Below are positions 32,970-40,747 of a DNA stretch of 64,000 nucleotides, piece after piece. Position numbers and translations under genes: made by a program. The stretch lies in NCBI GenBank assembly GCA_016432545.1, contig CP066694.1:744001-808000 (forward strand), in the 5' to 3' direction. Source of the DNA: an archaeon (GTDB taxonomy: Archaea; Thermoproteota; Nitrososphaeria; Nitrososphaerales; Gagatemarchaeaceae). The notes beneath the pieces were generated by a model. That model was not told where the DNA came from and did not search any database. It saw only the letters and a list, made by a program, of their open reading frames with translations. Numbering within the stretch: the stretch's first letter is position 1; each line of letters begins with the position of its first letter.

Positions 32970-34499
32970 AACCCCGACCCCCGGTTCAGAGACGGCGTCC
33001 TCAGGCGAGACCCATGAGAATTTCTTCTGGAGGGACTTGCTGTACACCTTCGCCCACTCCAGGCCTACTTCGTCGCACCACTTCTTGTAGACGCGCGGGT
33101 CGATGTAGTTCTTCATCGAAGTGTTGAGGTTGTAGTTCTTGGTCCTGACGTAGAAGTCGACCTCCCTCTCGAGCTTCTGGGCTCTCGCTTCGCTGCCCGA
33201 CGCCCTCGCTAGTTCGAGGCGCTCCTTCTTCTTCTCCAGGGACTGCTCCCACGTCTTGGGTGGAGTCCGCTGGTGATTGCAGAAGACCGCAGCCGCGAGG
33301 TTTGCTTCCTTTGCGTGATAGAGCTTGTCGAGGTCCTCCGCATGGCTGAAATTCTTGGAGTGGAGGACTTCATCAGCGGTCGCGGTGGCGTGATAGGTGC
33401 GGAAGACCTTGGCGGAGAGGCCCGGGACGATCGAGGAGAGGAACTGGTTGACCATCTGCGAGCTTACGTGGTGGAAGACTTCGGCGTCCTGGCTCTTGCC
33501 GGAGGTGAGCCTCTTGAGGTTCCTTACTACTGCAGGGGGAGGAGTGTCCTTCTTGAGCCAGGGGACGGAGTCCTTGCCTAGGAACTTGAACTCGACCGTG
33601 GGCCCGTCGATCTGCACGTGCTCGACCCTGAGGGTCGAGGCGCCGACCGTGTCGGCCTCGTCCTCGTCCTTCTCGTCGCCGACCCTCATCCCAAGCCTGT
33701 CGATCAGATAGCACACCGTAGCGACCTGGGCGGCGACCTCGTCATTGGACTCGAGTCCCTCCTCGATCTTGGAGCGAATCCTGTCGAGGTTCTTCCCCAC
33801 CGCCTGGGCCTTGTCGTACTTCGCCATGTTCCGGGACTGCTGGATGGGAGAGGTCTCGTGGAGCCAAACGTACTTTTCTTTCTCGGTCAGCTTGTCGACC
33901 CACTTCGCCATCCACATCGAATTGTGGTCGTGGACCACCTGCTTCCACTTCCCCGCCGGGGCCGTCGTCTTCTCGTCAAGGTTGAGGATGACGTCATCCT
34001 GAGTGACCCTCGGCTTCCAACTCCCCCTCAGCGGGTGCTGGCCCCGCCCCATGAAGAGGCCCGGAGGCTCAACCATCCAGTTGGCGATCTCGACCTCCTT
34101 GCCGTCGACCGTTGCCCTGCCGTAGCGCGCCTTCAGGGCCTCCCTACTGTTCTTGCGCTTCGCTGCCAAAGACTTCTTCTTCTCCTTCGACATCGACTCC
34201 TTGTCGGCCCTCTCCTGGTCGACCTGATTGAAGAACCGGGAGAAGTCGACCTCCGAGTACGTTGCCCGCCTGTACGCAGGAGGGAGGAGCTTGGAGAAGT
34301 CCTTCATGAAGTTGGACGTGAAGACCGGGTCCTGGATGTAGGGGGTGTCCTTCTTTTTGGCGAGGTGGTACGCCATCTCCTCGGCGAGAGGAGTGAGCTG
34401 CGCCTCGGCCCCGTTGACCTTGATGGTCAGGCCTGACGGCACGTACTCCTCGGGAAAATTGACTCCGTTGTGGGAGAGCGTCTCCCAGTAGGCACTCAT
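32934..34499 (-). CDS. DNA topoisomerase IB (eukaryote-type)
   Basis: A 521-residue enzyme with the eukaryotic Topo IB core: N-terminal cap region EEYVPSGLTIKVNG, the central GMRVGDEKDEDEADTVG motif, active-site arginine in KVFRTYHAT, and the catalytic tyrosine Tyr465 in TSMKNYIDPR near the C-terminus. It relaxes supercoils through a 3'-phosphotyrosyl link. Topo IB in archaea is characteristic of Thaumarchaeota and relatives, which is the strongest lineage marker here. A coiled linker of about 60 residues precedes the tyrosine. A TATA box (CTTAAATAC, about 34529-34537) fits a near-leaderless message. Confidence 0.9.
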   Translation of the reverse strand: MSAYWETLSHNGVNFPEEYVPSGLTIKVNGAEAQLTPLAEEMAYHLAKKKDTPYIQDPVFTSNFMKDFSKLLPPAYRRATYSEVDFSRFFNQVDQERADKESMSKEKKKSLAAKRKNSREALKARYGRATVDGKEVEIANWMVEPPGLFMGRGQHPLRGSWKPRVTQDDVILNLDEKTTAPAGKWKQVVHDHNSMWMAKWVDKLTEKEKYVWLHETSPIQQSRNMAKYDKAQAVGKNLDRIRSKIEEGLESNDEVAAQVATVCYLIDRLGMRVGDEKDEDEADTVGASTLRVEHVQIDGPTVEFKFLGKDSVPWLKKDTPPPAVVRNLKRLTSGKSQDAEVFHHVSSQMVNQFLSSIVPGLSAKVFRTYHATATADEVLHSKNFSHAEDLDKLYHAKEANLAAAVFCNHQRTPPKTWEQSLEKKKERLELARASGSEARAQKLEREVDFYVRTKNYNLNTSMKNYIDPRVYKKWCDEVGLEWAKVYSKSLQKKFSWVSPEDAVSEPGVGVSPPASGAKHSP

Positions 34500-34579
34500 G
34501 AACGGGGATTCGCCGTCGAGCCGGCGCGCGTATTTAAGATGAACAACGAAAACTCGTGGAGAGCCGGACCGAGACTGAC

Positions 34580-34587
34580 TTAATATG
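34580..34587 (+). promoter_or_regulatory. TATA box for the PAC2 protein gene
   Basis: TTAATATG centred about 33 nt upstream of ATG 34617. Confidence 0.45.
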
Positions 34588-34616
34588 AGGGAGAGCTGCG
34601 TGCGTCCGAAGCGACG

Positions 34617-35342
34617 ATGTGGATTGATTTTGAAAAGACGGACGGAGTCCAGCTCAACGCGCCGGCAATAGTCGTCGCCGTCTCGACTTCAATGCCCCAA
34701 TACAGGGCGCTGTACTCCCAGGCGCGAGAAGTCGCAACGTACATGCTTGCCAAGATGAAGTTCGAGAGGATCGCGACCCTCCGCTCCTCCTCCTTTCCGC
34801 CTGAGGTGCTCGTCAGGGACGAAGGGATCTCGTCTCTTCCGAGCTGCGGCTTCCACCTCCACAGGGGGAAGAGGGACATCGTGCTATTCGCAGGGGACAC
34901 GAGCCCGATGGAGGACCAGTACGAGTTCGCTCAGTTCCTCCTAGGCTACGCCCAAGAGTTGGGAGTCAAGGACCTGTTCTCTATCGGCGCAAGGTGGGCT
35001 GAGAATCCCGTCCCAGCAGAGGCGGAACCGCAACTGAGCGGGTTCGCGACCGACGAGGAAGGAGTGAGAAAGCTCGCGGACAAGGGGATAAGGATACTCA
35101 AGGAGGAACCTGCGCCCTTCTTCTCCTCTATGATCGTCGCCCTTGCAAAGGAGAGGAGCATGCTCGGGTACAAACTCTCGGTCGACCACGGTGAGCCCAG
35201 TCCCCACCCAAGGTCGGTCGCCAAGATCCTCGGAGCCCTTGCGGGCCTGGCAGGGTTCGAAGTGGAGCTGAAGGAGCTCAGTCCCAAGGCGGGAGCTTCG
35301 GCCTCGGAGGGGAAGCGCCCCGAAAGGGGAATCTATCAGTAG
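34617..35342 (+). CDS. PAC2-family (proteasome assembly chaperone 2-like) protein
   Basis: A 241-residue cytosolic protein with the PAC2 alpha/beta fold: APAIVVAVSTSMPQYRALYSQAREVATYML at the start, DIVLFAGDTSPMEDQYEFAQFLLGYAQELGVKDLFSIGARW in the centre, and an ATDEEGVRKLADKGI stretch. Archaeal homologues are linked to proteasome assembly or ATP-grasp-like functions, without firm proof. It seems monocistronic with its own TATA box. Confidence 0.75.
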   Translation: MWIDFEKTDGVQLNAPAIVVAVSTSMPQYRALYSQAREVATYMLAKMKFERIATLRSSSFPPEVLVRDEGISSLPSCGFHLHRGKRDIVLFAGDTSPMEDQYEFAQFLLGYAQELGVKDLFSIGARWAENPVPAEAEPQLSGFATDEEGVRKLADKGIRILKEEPAPFFSSMIVALAKERSMLGYKLSVDHGEPSPHPRSVAKILGALAGLAGFEVELKELSPKAGASASEGKRPERGIYQ

Positions 35343-35350
35343 CGCTTCGA

Positions 35351-35815
35351 CTAGGACAACGTCTCCGCTTCGCGGTCGAGTGCCGCGAGCTCCTCGCCGA
35401 AACCCCACTTCCTCGCCAAGGCGTCCGCCTCGGCCTCCCTTTCCCGAGACTCTTCGGGGCGCTTGTGTTCGTTGAGCCACGCGTGGGCGAGCTCGTGGGC
35501 TATCACCGCCTCCGCAGCCCTGTCAGAGAGCGCGTTCATCAGGTCGGAGTAGAATGTGATCGTCTGCCTCGGCTTGGAGAGGACCATCAGGAGCCTCACC
35601 TCGGAGTAGCGCGTGAGGCCGACCACACTTTTGGTCGGGTGGTTGGAGAGGGCGACGGCCTTGACTGAGCTGATTCCTTGGAACTCCTTCGGGGGGCGTA
35701 ATACGGCGTCCCTCAGGAGGCGTCGGAACCGCTTGTCCTTTGCTCTGACCGTGAATCGGCCCTTGAGTATCCCCCCTTCGAAGGAGGCGGGCCTCCGTCC
35801 GAGGACGGGTGGCAA
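35351..35815 (-). CDS. Small zinc metalloprotease-like protein (HELAH)
   Basis: A 154-residue protein with the zinc motif HELAHAWLNEH and a downstream EREAEADALARKWGFG, the layout of M48/gluzincin peptidases where the second Glu is the third zinc ligand. No membrane segment is visible, so it is a minimal soluble version. TTG start 14 bases after the stop of the upstream membrane protein gene; the two form an operon. Confidence 0.7.
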   Translation of the reverse strand: MPPVLGRRPASFEGGILKGRFTVRAKDKRFRRLLRDAVLRPPKEFQGISSVKAVALSNHPTKSVVGLTRYSEVRLLMVLSKPRQTITFYSDLMNALSDRAAEAVIAHELAHAWLNEHKRPEESREREAEADALARKWGFGEELAALDREAETLS

Positions 35816-35829
35816 GGGGGGCGTCTTGT

Positions 35830-36252
35830 CTACATCCCCTTCGCGATCCGCCTCGCGCCGACTGCGAGAGTGAGGCCGGCCCAGTAGACCCAGAGGTCCG
35901 CAGCTGGCCCCAGGCCGAGCCTGTATGCCGCGAAGGCGAAGGAGACCAGGACCCCGAGGAATCCAGCCCCACCGCCGAGGAGTATCAGAGTCCGGCCGGT
36001 CGAGCGGCGCCCTCTCATCAGGGCGATGCCCCCGAGCAGGACGGTGACGCCACCGAGGGCGATCATGACCTGCAACACCGTGATCGCGAGTGCGGCTACT
36101 CCCTCTGTCGGACCGGCGAGGTACGACGGGACCTCTTCAGCCGCGAAGCCCGCAGCGATGAAGAGGAGCCCACGGGACGCGTACCCGCTTGCGATCATGA
36201 GGACGCCTCCTGCAAGGGCCATAGCGCCACCCACCGCGGCCCGCCTTCTCAC
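35830..36252 (-). CDS. Four-helix membrane protein
   Basis: About 140 residues with four hydrophobic helices (about 5-28, 45-72, 83-105, 110-132). The frame is open further upstream to 36429, but that part would run antisense through the next gene and its promoter, so the GTG at 36252 is preferred. It lies directly upstream of the small HELAH protease and may be its membrane partner, by analogy with M48 proteases that carry membrane helices in the same chain. Family unknown. Confidence 0.5.
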   Translation of the reverse strand: MRRRAAVGGAMALAGGVLMIASGYASRGLLFIAAGFAAEEVPSYLAGPTEGVAALAITVLQVMIALGGVTVLLGGIALMRGRRSTGRTLILLGGGAGFLGVLVSFAFAAYRLGLGPAADLWVYWAGLTLAVGARRIAKGM

Positions 36253-36349
36253 ACCCCCTGGAGGCCGTGAAGGTTGATGAGGATTGCTGCTGGTCGCTCT
36301 ACGCACCGAGATGTTTATCCGTCGCTGCGGTGCCGAAGAGCAGAGACGC

Positions 36350-37102
36350 ATGCATTCAGCGAAGGCCGACAGGTCCCTTGAGAGCACCTTGGAGTGGGCC
36401 ATCGAGCGCATGAAGTACAAGGGGTACATCGTAACGTCTCAGGTCGCCCTTTCGGTCGACTCTCAACTGGCAATCATGGGATACGCGCGGAAGGAAGGGG
36501 ATTCGCACAGGATCGTGATCTCGGAGTGGGCGCTGGATTCGGAGATGCTCGGAGGGCTGGTCCTGCACGAACTCGCTCACATCTACTTCACAGAGAGGGG
36601 TGCGCACTCCCACGACGGGCAGCTCCTCGAGGAGATACTCCTGGGCTTGAAGGATCGCGAGGGATTGAGGGCCAAAGAGACCGAGTATCTGATAGACGCC
36701 TTCAACCACCTCCAGAACATACTTGTCGACGACATCGTCTTCTCAGTGATGGAGGAGAAGGAGCTCAACCTGGCGAAGAGGTTCTTCTCCGAGTGGATCT
36801 CGGACCGGCCATCGGGGGACCCGGTCCTCGACGCGGCCCTGTTGTCGAGGAACGCGTTCGCCATAGCCTCCCTGAAGAGGAGGAACCTATTCGACGCGGA
36901 GAACGACATGGTCCGCAGAAACAGGGGGTTCCTTGGAGCGGTGGGAGTCAAGTGCGAGGAGGACTTCGACTGGGTCGAGTCCTTCTTGGAGAACTCGAGC
37001 CCTGAGTGGGGGCGCGAAGAGTTCAGGGCGGCAATCGAGGAGTACTTTGACAGGATCCTCTCGCTGATGCGCTCCTCTTCGAAGCTGGACGACCTCAGAT
37101 AG
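36350..37102 (+). CDS. HELAH-motif metalloprotease-like protein
   Basis: A 250-residue protein with zinc-binding HELAHIYFTERG (about residues 72-83) and a later NILVDDIVFSVMEEKE helix that may supply the third ligand. The C-terminal half is helical and charged. It resembles no classic family by eye and may be an archaeal peptidase of unknown target. ATG 36350 is supported by TTTATCC at about 36313-36319. The next gene starts 2 bases after its stop, so they are an operon. This is the second HELAH gene within 1 kb. Confidence 0.65.
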   Translation: MHSAKADRSLESTLEWAIERMKYKGYIVTSQVALSVDSQLAIMGYARKEGDSHRIVISEWALDSEMLGGLVLHELAHIYFTERGAHSHDGQLLEEILLGLKDREGLRAKETEYLIDAFNHLQNILVDDIVFSVMEEKELNLAKRFFSEWISDRPSGDPVLDAALLSRNAFAIASLKRRNLFDAENDMVRRNRGFLGAVGVKCEEDFDWVESFLENSSPEWGREEFRAAIEEYFDRILSLMRSSSKLDDLR

Positions 37103-37104
37103 GA

Positions 37105-37605
37105 ATGCCCGGACCGGAGGGCGGCTCGCGGACAAGGGTCGCCGTCATAGTTGCTCTAGTAGGCTCGGTCGCGTTCGGGGGGGTCCTGGGCTACCTCGCT
37201 TGGACGAACAACAGCTTCCCTTCAGAGAGCAGGCCATTCGGCGACTACGCCCAGGTCGTCTCAGGGGCCTTCAACGGGACCGAGTACTCGATCAAGCTGC
37301 GCTGGCTTTCTTCCGGCTACCTTCCCCTATATGCGCAGCTCAGGTCGGACGCGACCGACGCGGCCAACACTCCCGTCTGTGACCTCAGATACTCTTCGGT
37401 CTCCCAGGGGCAGGAGGTCGACCTTCCATTCGCTGTGGCGAAGCCGACCGCGGCCCTGAGTTCGGTCGACCTGTTCTTGGCGGTGAGGGACCTCGGGACT
37501 GGGGCCCAGTTCACGATCGTCTACCACTGGGACCAGGTCGATCGGCAGCAGGGCGACGTAATGCCAACGGACGTGCTGTGCCAGCAGGGAGCCGCCCCTA
37601 CCTGA
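37105..37605 (+). CDS. N-terminally anchored extracytoplasmic protein
   Basis: A 166-residue protein with a short polar N-terminus, one transmembrane helix (about residues 11-32) and a beta-rich outer domain carrying two cysteines (about 91 and 159). It is cotranscribed with the HELAH protein, 2 bases downstream. No recognised family. Confidence 0.6.
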   Translation: MPGPEGGSRTRVAVIVALVGSVAFGGVLGYLAWTNNSFPSESRPFGDYAQVVSGAFNGTEYSIKLRWLSSGYLPLYAQLRSDATDAANTPVCDLRYSSVSQGQEVDLPFAVAKPTAALSSVDLFLAVRDLGTGAQFTIVYHWDQVDRQQGDVMPTDVLCQQGAAPT

Positions 37606-37657
37606 GCCCACTACGCTTTTAGCGGGCAGAAGCCCTCGAGTCACGGACAAAGCTCGC

Positions 37658-38545
37658 TTGAAACAGTCCATGGTAGTCCTCCTCGTTGGAGCGCTCTTAC
37701 TTACAGCGGCCGCGCACGCGAGCGCCGGAAGTCCTCAGAGCACATCCTTCGTGATCCAGGTGTACTCGGACGGCTCATCGCTTCTGACGCAGAAGCTGGC
37801 CGTCCCCTCGGCATCGGCCTCGGTGGAGATCCCCCTCCTCTCGGAAGTCCTCTCCAACGTGGTCGCTACTGACCAGAACGGGTCTCCGCTCTCCTTCAAG
37901 ATATCCGGCTCGAACATCACGGTCTATACGCTCGGGGCGACCCAAGTCACCTTGATCTACGACACGCAGAGCTTGACGAACAAGACCGGGACAGTCTGGT
38001 CGCTGATCTTCGTGACCAGCTACAACACGACCGTAATCCTCCCGAAGTACTCGACGCTAAGTTATGTCTCGGGGACCACCTACTCCCTGAGCGTGCAGGA
38101 AGGCTCGCCCACGGTCACGATCGCTCCGGGCGCGTGGAAGCTCAGCTACGGGGTCTCGGCCGGGACCGGCGGCCCGGGAGGGACGACGACCCAGGGAGGG
38201 GGGCCGTTCGGGATTGTGATCGAAATCGGGTCCGGGGCCTCGCTTCTCGTGGTGCTCGTCGCGGTCGGGGCGGGCGGATTCTTGGCGTTCAGGTGGTGGA
38301 GAGGGAGGCTTGACCTTGGCGCACAGGGGAAGGACCTGAGGCAAGACGATGTGCAGGTGCTCGGCTTCATCAGGGAGAAGGGGGGCAAGGTGCTCGAGCC
38401 AGAGATCAGGACGAGGTTCGCGCTCCCGAAGACGTCGGCCTGGAGGCAGATCAAGCGATTGGAGCGGATGGGCTTCGTCAAGGTGACCAAGATCGGGTCG
38501 CAGAACCAGATAGAGCTTCTGAAAAATGGGGAACCTGGAGCTTAG
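37658..38545 (+). CDS. Membrane-spanning one-component regulator with cytoplasmic winged helix
   Basis: A 295-residue protein: signal peptide (about 5-23), an extracellular beta-sandwich sensor-like region (about 28-165), a Gly-rich linker, one transmembrane helix (about 185-212), then a cytoplasmic winged helix (about 225-290) with DVQVLGFIREKGGKVLEPEIRTRFALPKTSAWRQIKRLERMGFV. Such type-I membrane proteins with a C-terminal DNA-binding domain occur in archaea and could couple an external cue directly to transcription. TTG start. The convergent Ala-rich secreted protein gene overlaps its 3' end by 4 bases. Confidence 0.75.
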   Translation: MKQSMVVLLVGALLLTAAAHASAGSPQSTSFVIQVYSDGSSLLTQKLAVPSASASVEIPLLSEVLSNVVATDQNGSPLSFKISGSNITVYTLGATQVTLIYDTQSLTNKTGTVWSLIFVTSYNTTVILPKYSTLSYVSGTTYSLSVQEGSPTVTIAPGAWKLSYGVSAGTGGPGGTTTQGGGPFGIVIEIGSGASLLVVLVAVGAGGFLAFRWWRGRLDLGAQGKDLRQDDVQVLGFIREKGGKVLEPEIRTRFALPKTSAWRQIKRLERMGFVKVTKIGSQNQIELLKNGEPGA

Positions 38546-40419
38546 GCTTGGGCTGAGGAAGCCGCCTGAAGCTCCACGGTTGCGCTTGCCATCGCCTGCG
38601 CGCCGCCGGCTATGTCCAGGCTCGCGAAGAGCTGGACCGCCTGGTCGACGAAGGCGTTGGCCGATGCTACTTGGGATACCCTCGCTGAGATGTCGCTGTT
38701 GAGGTAGGCGCCCGCCGTCGCGACCGCTGCCGCTGTGGCGTGTGCCTGGGTTGCCAGGGACCCGGACGAGGTCGCCAGGGTGCCCGCCGCCGCACCGAAG
38801 GCCGACGCTCCGAGCTGGAGCGAAGACTGTGCCGCGGTGGTGAAGGAGAGGGCAGCCTGCGAATAGGCCTGGGCCGAGGTCTGGGCTGTGTTGAAGGCCG
38901 CTGCGCCCGTAGTGCTGAGCAGTTGCTGCTCCGTGAGGGCGAGCGAGACGATCGCGGTGACTGAGGATGTGAGGTTCTGAGACGCCGCGAAGTTGGCCAC
39001 TGCGGCGGAGAGGGACTGTGCCTTCGTCTGGGCCGCGCCGACAGCCGATGTCATGCCTGAGAGCGAGGTCCCGACTCCGGACGTGGTGGAGGTCACCGAG
39101 GAGGCCATGGTGTTGAGGGTCGCCTGGACCGCCAGGATCTGGGTGAGGTTCAGGGCGCCCGCTGTGGCGACGAAGGATGCGAGGTTGGTCTGCACGTTGT
39201 GGTATGCTGCGATGTATGCCGACCCAGCCGCTGCGGCGCCTGAAGCGTCCGCGGCAAGGACCGTGTTGTACGACGCGAATGCGCTGACTGTGGTGGATGA
39301 GAAGGCCGTAGCCTGTGAGGAGGCGGTGGAGATGGAGGTTGAGTACGTGGCCGCGGCGGACTGGGCCGCGACTATGGAGGCCGTCAGGCTGGCCGAGGAG
39401 GGAAGTCCGGCGACCAACGACTTGAGGGCCGTGAGGTTCGACTTGACGCTAGCCAGGAGGGCCTGGGACGTGGAGACCGAACTCGCGACAGCGCCAGTCC
39501 CTACGGACGAGATCGCCGCTGCGAGGGCGCTCGCGTTCGAGGAGACTGCGCCAGCCAGGGTGGCTTGCGCGCCGGTCGTCGAGTTGACTTGGGATGACAG
39601 CTGTGCGAGCTGGGTTTGGACGGACTGCTGCGAGAGGATTGTGGAATTGGCGCTGGCGGTGAGGCTCGCGAGGACGTTGGAGACGAAGTTGTGGGCACGC
39701 ACTAGGTAGGTTGTGGAGGCGACAGTCGAGAGCGCTGCGGTGGCCTTGGCGAACTCCGCCCTTGCTCTGACGAGAAGGGCAGCCGCTCGAGCCAGGTTGA
39801 CCTGGACCGAGGCGTTTGCCTTGGCCTGGGCCACGAAGCTGGCCGCTTGCGTCACGGTGGCGCTGGCGTTGGCGAGGTGCGCCGAGACCTGGGCGCAGGC
39901 CTGAGCATAGGTGCTGGCGTTGTTGGTCGTGGAAGAGGCTCCTGCGCAGGCTTGTGCCGCGATCTGGGCGACTATGGAGACTGTCGCGTTGACTTCGGCG
40001 ACGGCACCCGCGGCCGCGTCGACGTCCACCGACGCTTCTAGCCCTGCGCTCCTGAGGCCCGCTGAAGCAAAGATGCCGGCCTTGGTGTAGGCGAGCATGG
40101 CTGCCTGAGCGCCCTGGAGGCCTGCGGTCAGGTTGCTCCCGGAGGCGAGGGATGCGTTGGCTATGGCCATCTGGGCGTCTCCTGACGCGAAGAGGCTCTG
40201 GGCCAAGGAGACGTCGAGGGAGTGGATCGCTGCTGCCGTGATTGTGCCCGAGGCGTAGGAGCGGGCTGAGAGGGCGACGTTCACTGCGTTTTGGAGCTGC
40301 GCGCCGGTTGTGGCGCCGCTGGTGACTTGGGCGAGTACTGCGATTGGGACTATTGTCCCGGCGACCAGTAGGCAAGCCACGGCCGCCGGTAGGAGGGTTC
40401 GTTCGGACCGAGTTTTCAT
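38542..40419 (-). CDS. Large secreted Ala/Ser-rich helical protein
   Basis: A 625-residue protein with a signal peptide (about residues 9-31) and an extremely Ala/Ser/Thr-rich mature part with regularly spaced hydrophobics (e.g. VSIVAQIAAQACAG, TLNTMASSVTSTTSGVGTSL), predicted as long alpha-helical or coiled-coil segments. Two cysteines (CAGAS, QACAQ) near residues 158 and 174. No C-terminal anchor. The promoter is nearly identical to that of the 40733-41773 gene, including a palindromic operator, so the two secreted proteins are likely coregulated. Function unknown; a fibrous surface or adhesive layer is possible. Confidence 0.7.
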   Translation of the reverse strand: MKTRSERTLLPAAVACLLVAGTIVPIAVLAQVTSGATTGAQLQNAVNVALSARSYASGTITAAAIHSLDVSLAQSLFASGDAQMAIANASLASGSNLTAGLQGAQAAMLAYTKAGIFASAGLRSAGLEASVDVDAAAGAVAEVNATVSIVAQIAAQACAGASSTTNNASTYAQACAQVSAHLANASATVTQAASFVAQAKANASVQVNLARAAALLVRARAEFAKATAALSTVASTTYLVRAHNFVSNVLASLTASANSTILSQQSVQTQLAQLSSQVNSTTGAQATLAGAVSSNASALAAAISSVGTGAVASSVSTSQALLASVKSNLTALKSLVAGLPSSASLTASIVAAQSAAATYSTSISTASSQATAFSSTTVSAFASYNTVLAADASGAAAAGSAYIAAYHNVQTNLASFVATAGALNLTQILAVQATLNTMASSVTSTTSGVGTSLSGMTSAVGAAQTKAQSLSAAVANFAASQNLTSSVTAIVSLALTEQQLLSTTGAAAFNTAQTSAQAYSQAALSFTTAAQSSLQLGASAFGAAAGTLATSSGSLATQAHATAAAVATAGAYLNSDISARVSQVASANAFVDQAVQLFASLDIAGGAQAMASATVELQAASSAQA

Positions 40420-40442
40420 AGGTCTTTGTTACCTCGGCGTGA

Positions 40443-40472
40443 GGATAAGGAACCCTCTGGAACGAGCGTTCC
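40443..40472 (-). promoter_or_regulatory. Promoter with palindromic operator, copy A
   Basis: On the minus strand: GGAACGCTCGTTCC (40459-40472), 3 bases, GGGTTCC (40449-40455), then TTATCC as TATA (40443-40448), and ATG 40419 exactly 23 nt later. The same elements with the same spacing precede the gene at 41773. The palindrome is placed where an activator or repressor would contact TFB/TBP. Confidence 0.7.
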
Positions 40473-40474
40473 AC

Positions 40475-40708
40475 TCAGTGAGAGGGCCTCTCGGGGGGAG
40501 CGGTCCGGAAGAACTCCTCGAGGGCCCAGATCGCAAAGTCAGTCTCCATCAGGCGCGACCCGAGGCGCTCCCTCTGCTTCATCAGGCGCCTGAGCTTGGC
40601 CGCCTTGATGGCCGGCGAGTCTTCCACGGGTTCTTCCACAGGCCGCCTCAGGCTGAGGGCCGGACGGCGGGGATTGGTAATCGTAAGTCGTCTTTGTTCG
40701 CGGCTCAT
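40475..40708 (-). CDS. Small basic helical protein
   Basis: A 77-residue protein with a basic N-terminus rich in Arg and Pro and a charged helix (about residues 33-70: KAAKLRRLMKQRERLGSRLMETDFAIWAL) that could form a coiled coil. It lies between the two coregulated secreted protein genes and after the terminator of the first. Its stop is 2 bases from the operator of the next. No family recognised. Confidence 0.5.
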   Translation of the reverse strand: MSREQRRLTITNPRRPALSLRRPVEEPVEDSPAIKAAKLRRLMKQRERLGSRLMETDFAIWALEEFFRTAPPERPSH

Positions 40709-40711
40709 TGG

Positions 40712-40747
40712 AAAAAAAGGGTCAGTGGTGGCCTACGAGGCCACCAC
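40712..40747 (-). terminator. Hairpin plus T7 terminator
   Basis: Perfect 9-bp stem GTGGTGGCC/GGCCACCAC (40725-40733 with 40739-40747, 5-nt loop) overlapping the stop codon of the 40733-41773 gene. On the minus strand it is followed by seven consecutive T at 40712-40718. Confidence 0.8.

Noticed and set aside
33618-34436. 272-codon plus-strand frame antisense to topoisomerase IB
   Set aside because: Its composition (Leu/Arg/Asp/Val-rich, no motif) is that of an antisense shadow; the topoisomerase frame has catalytic motifs.
39449-40474. 341-codon minus-strand frame overlapping the Ala-rich protein
   Set aside because: It is a shifted frame of a GC-rich, low-complexity gene, rich in Arg/Pro/His, without a start context; the 625-residue frame has a signal peptide and promoter.
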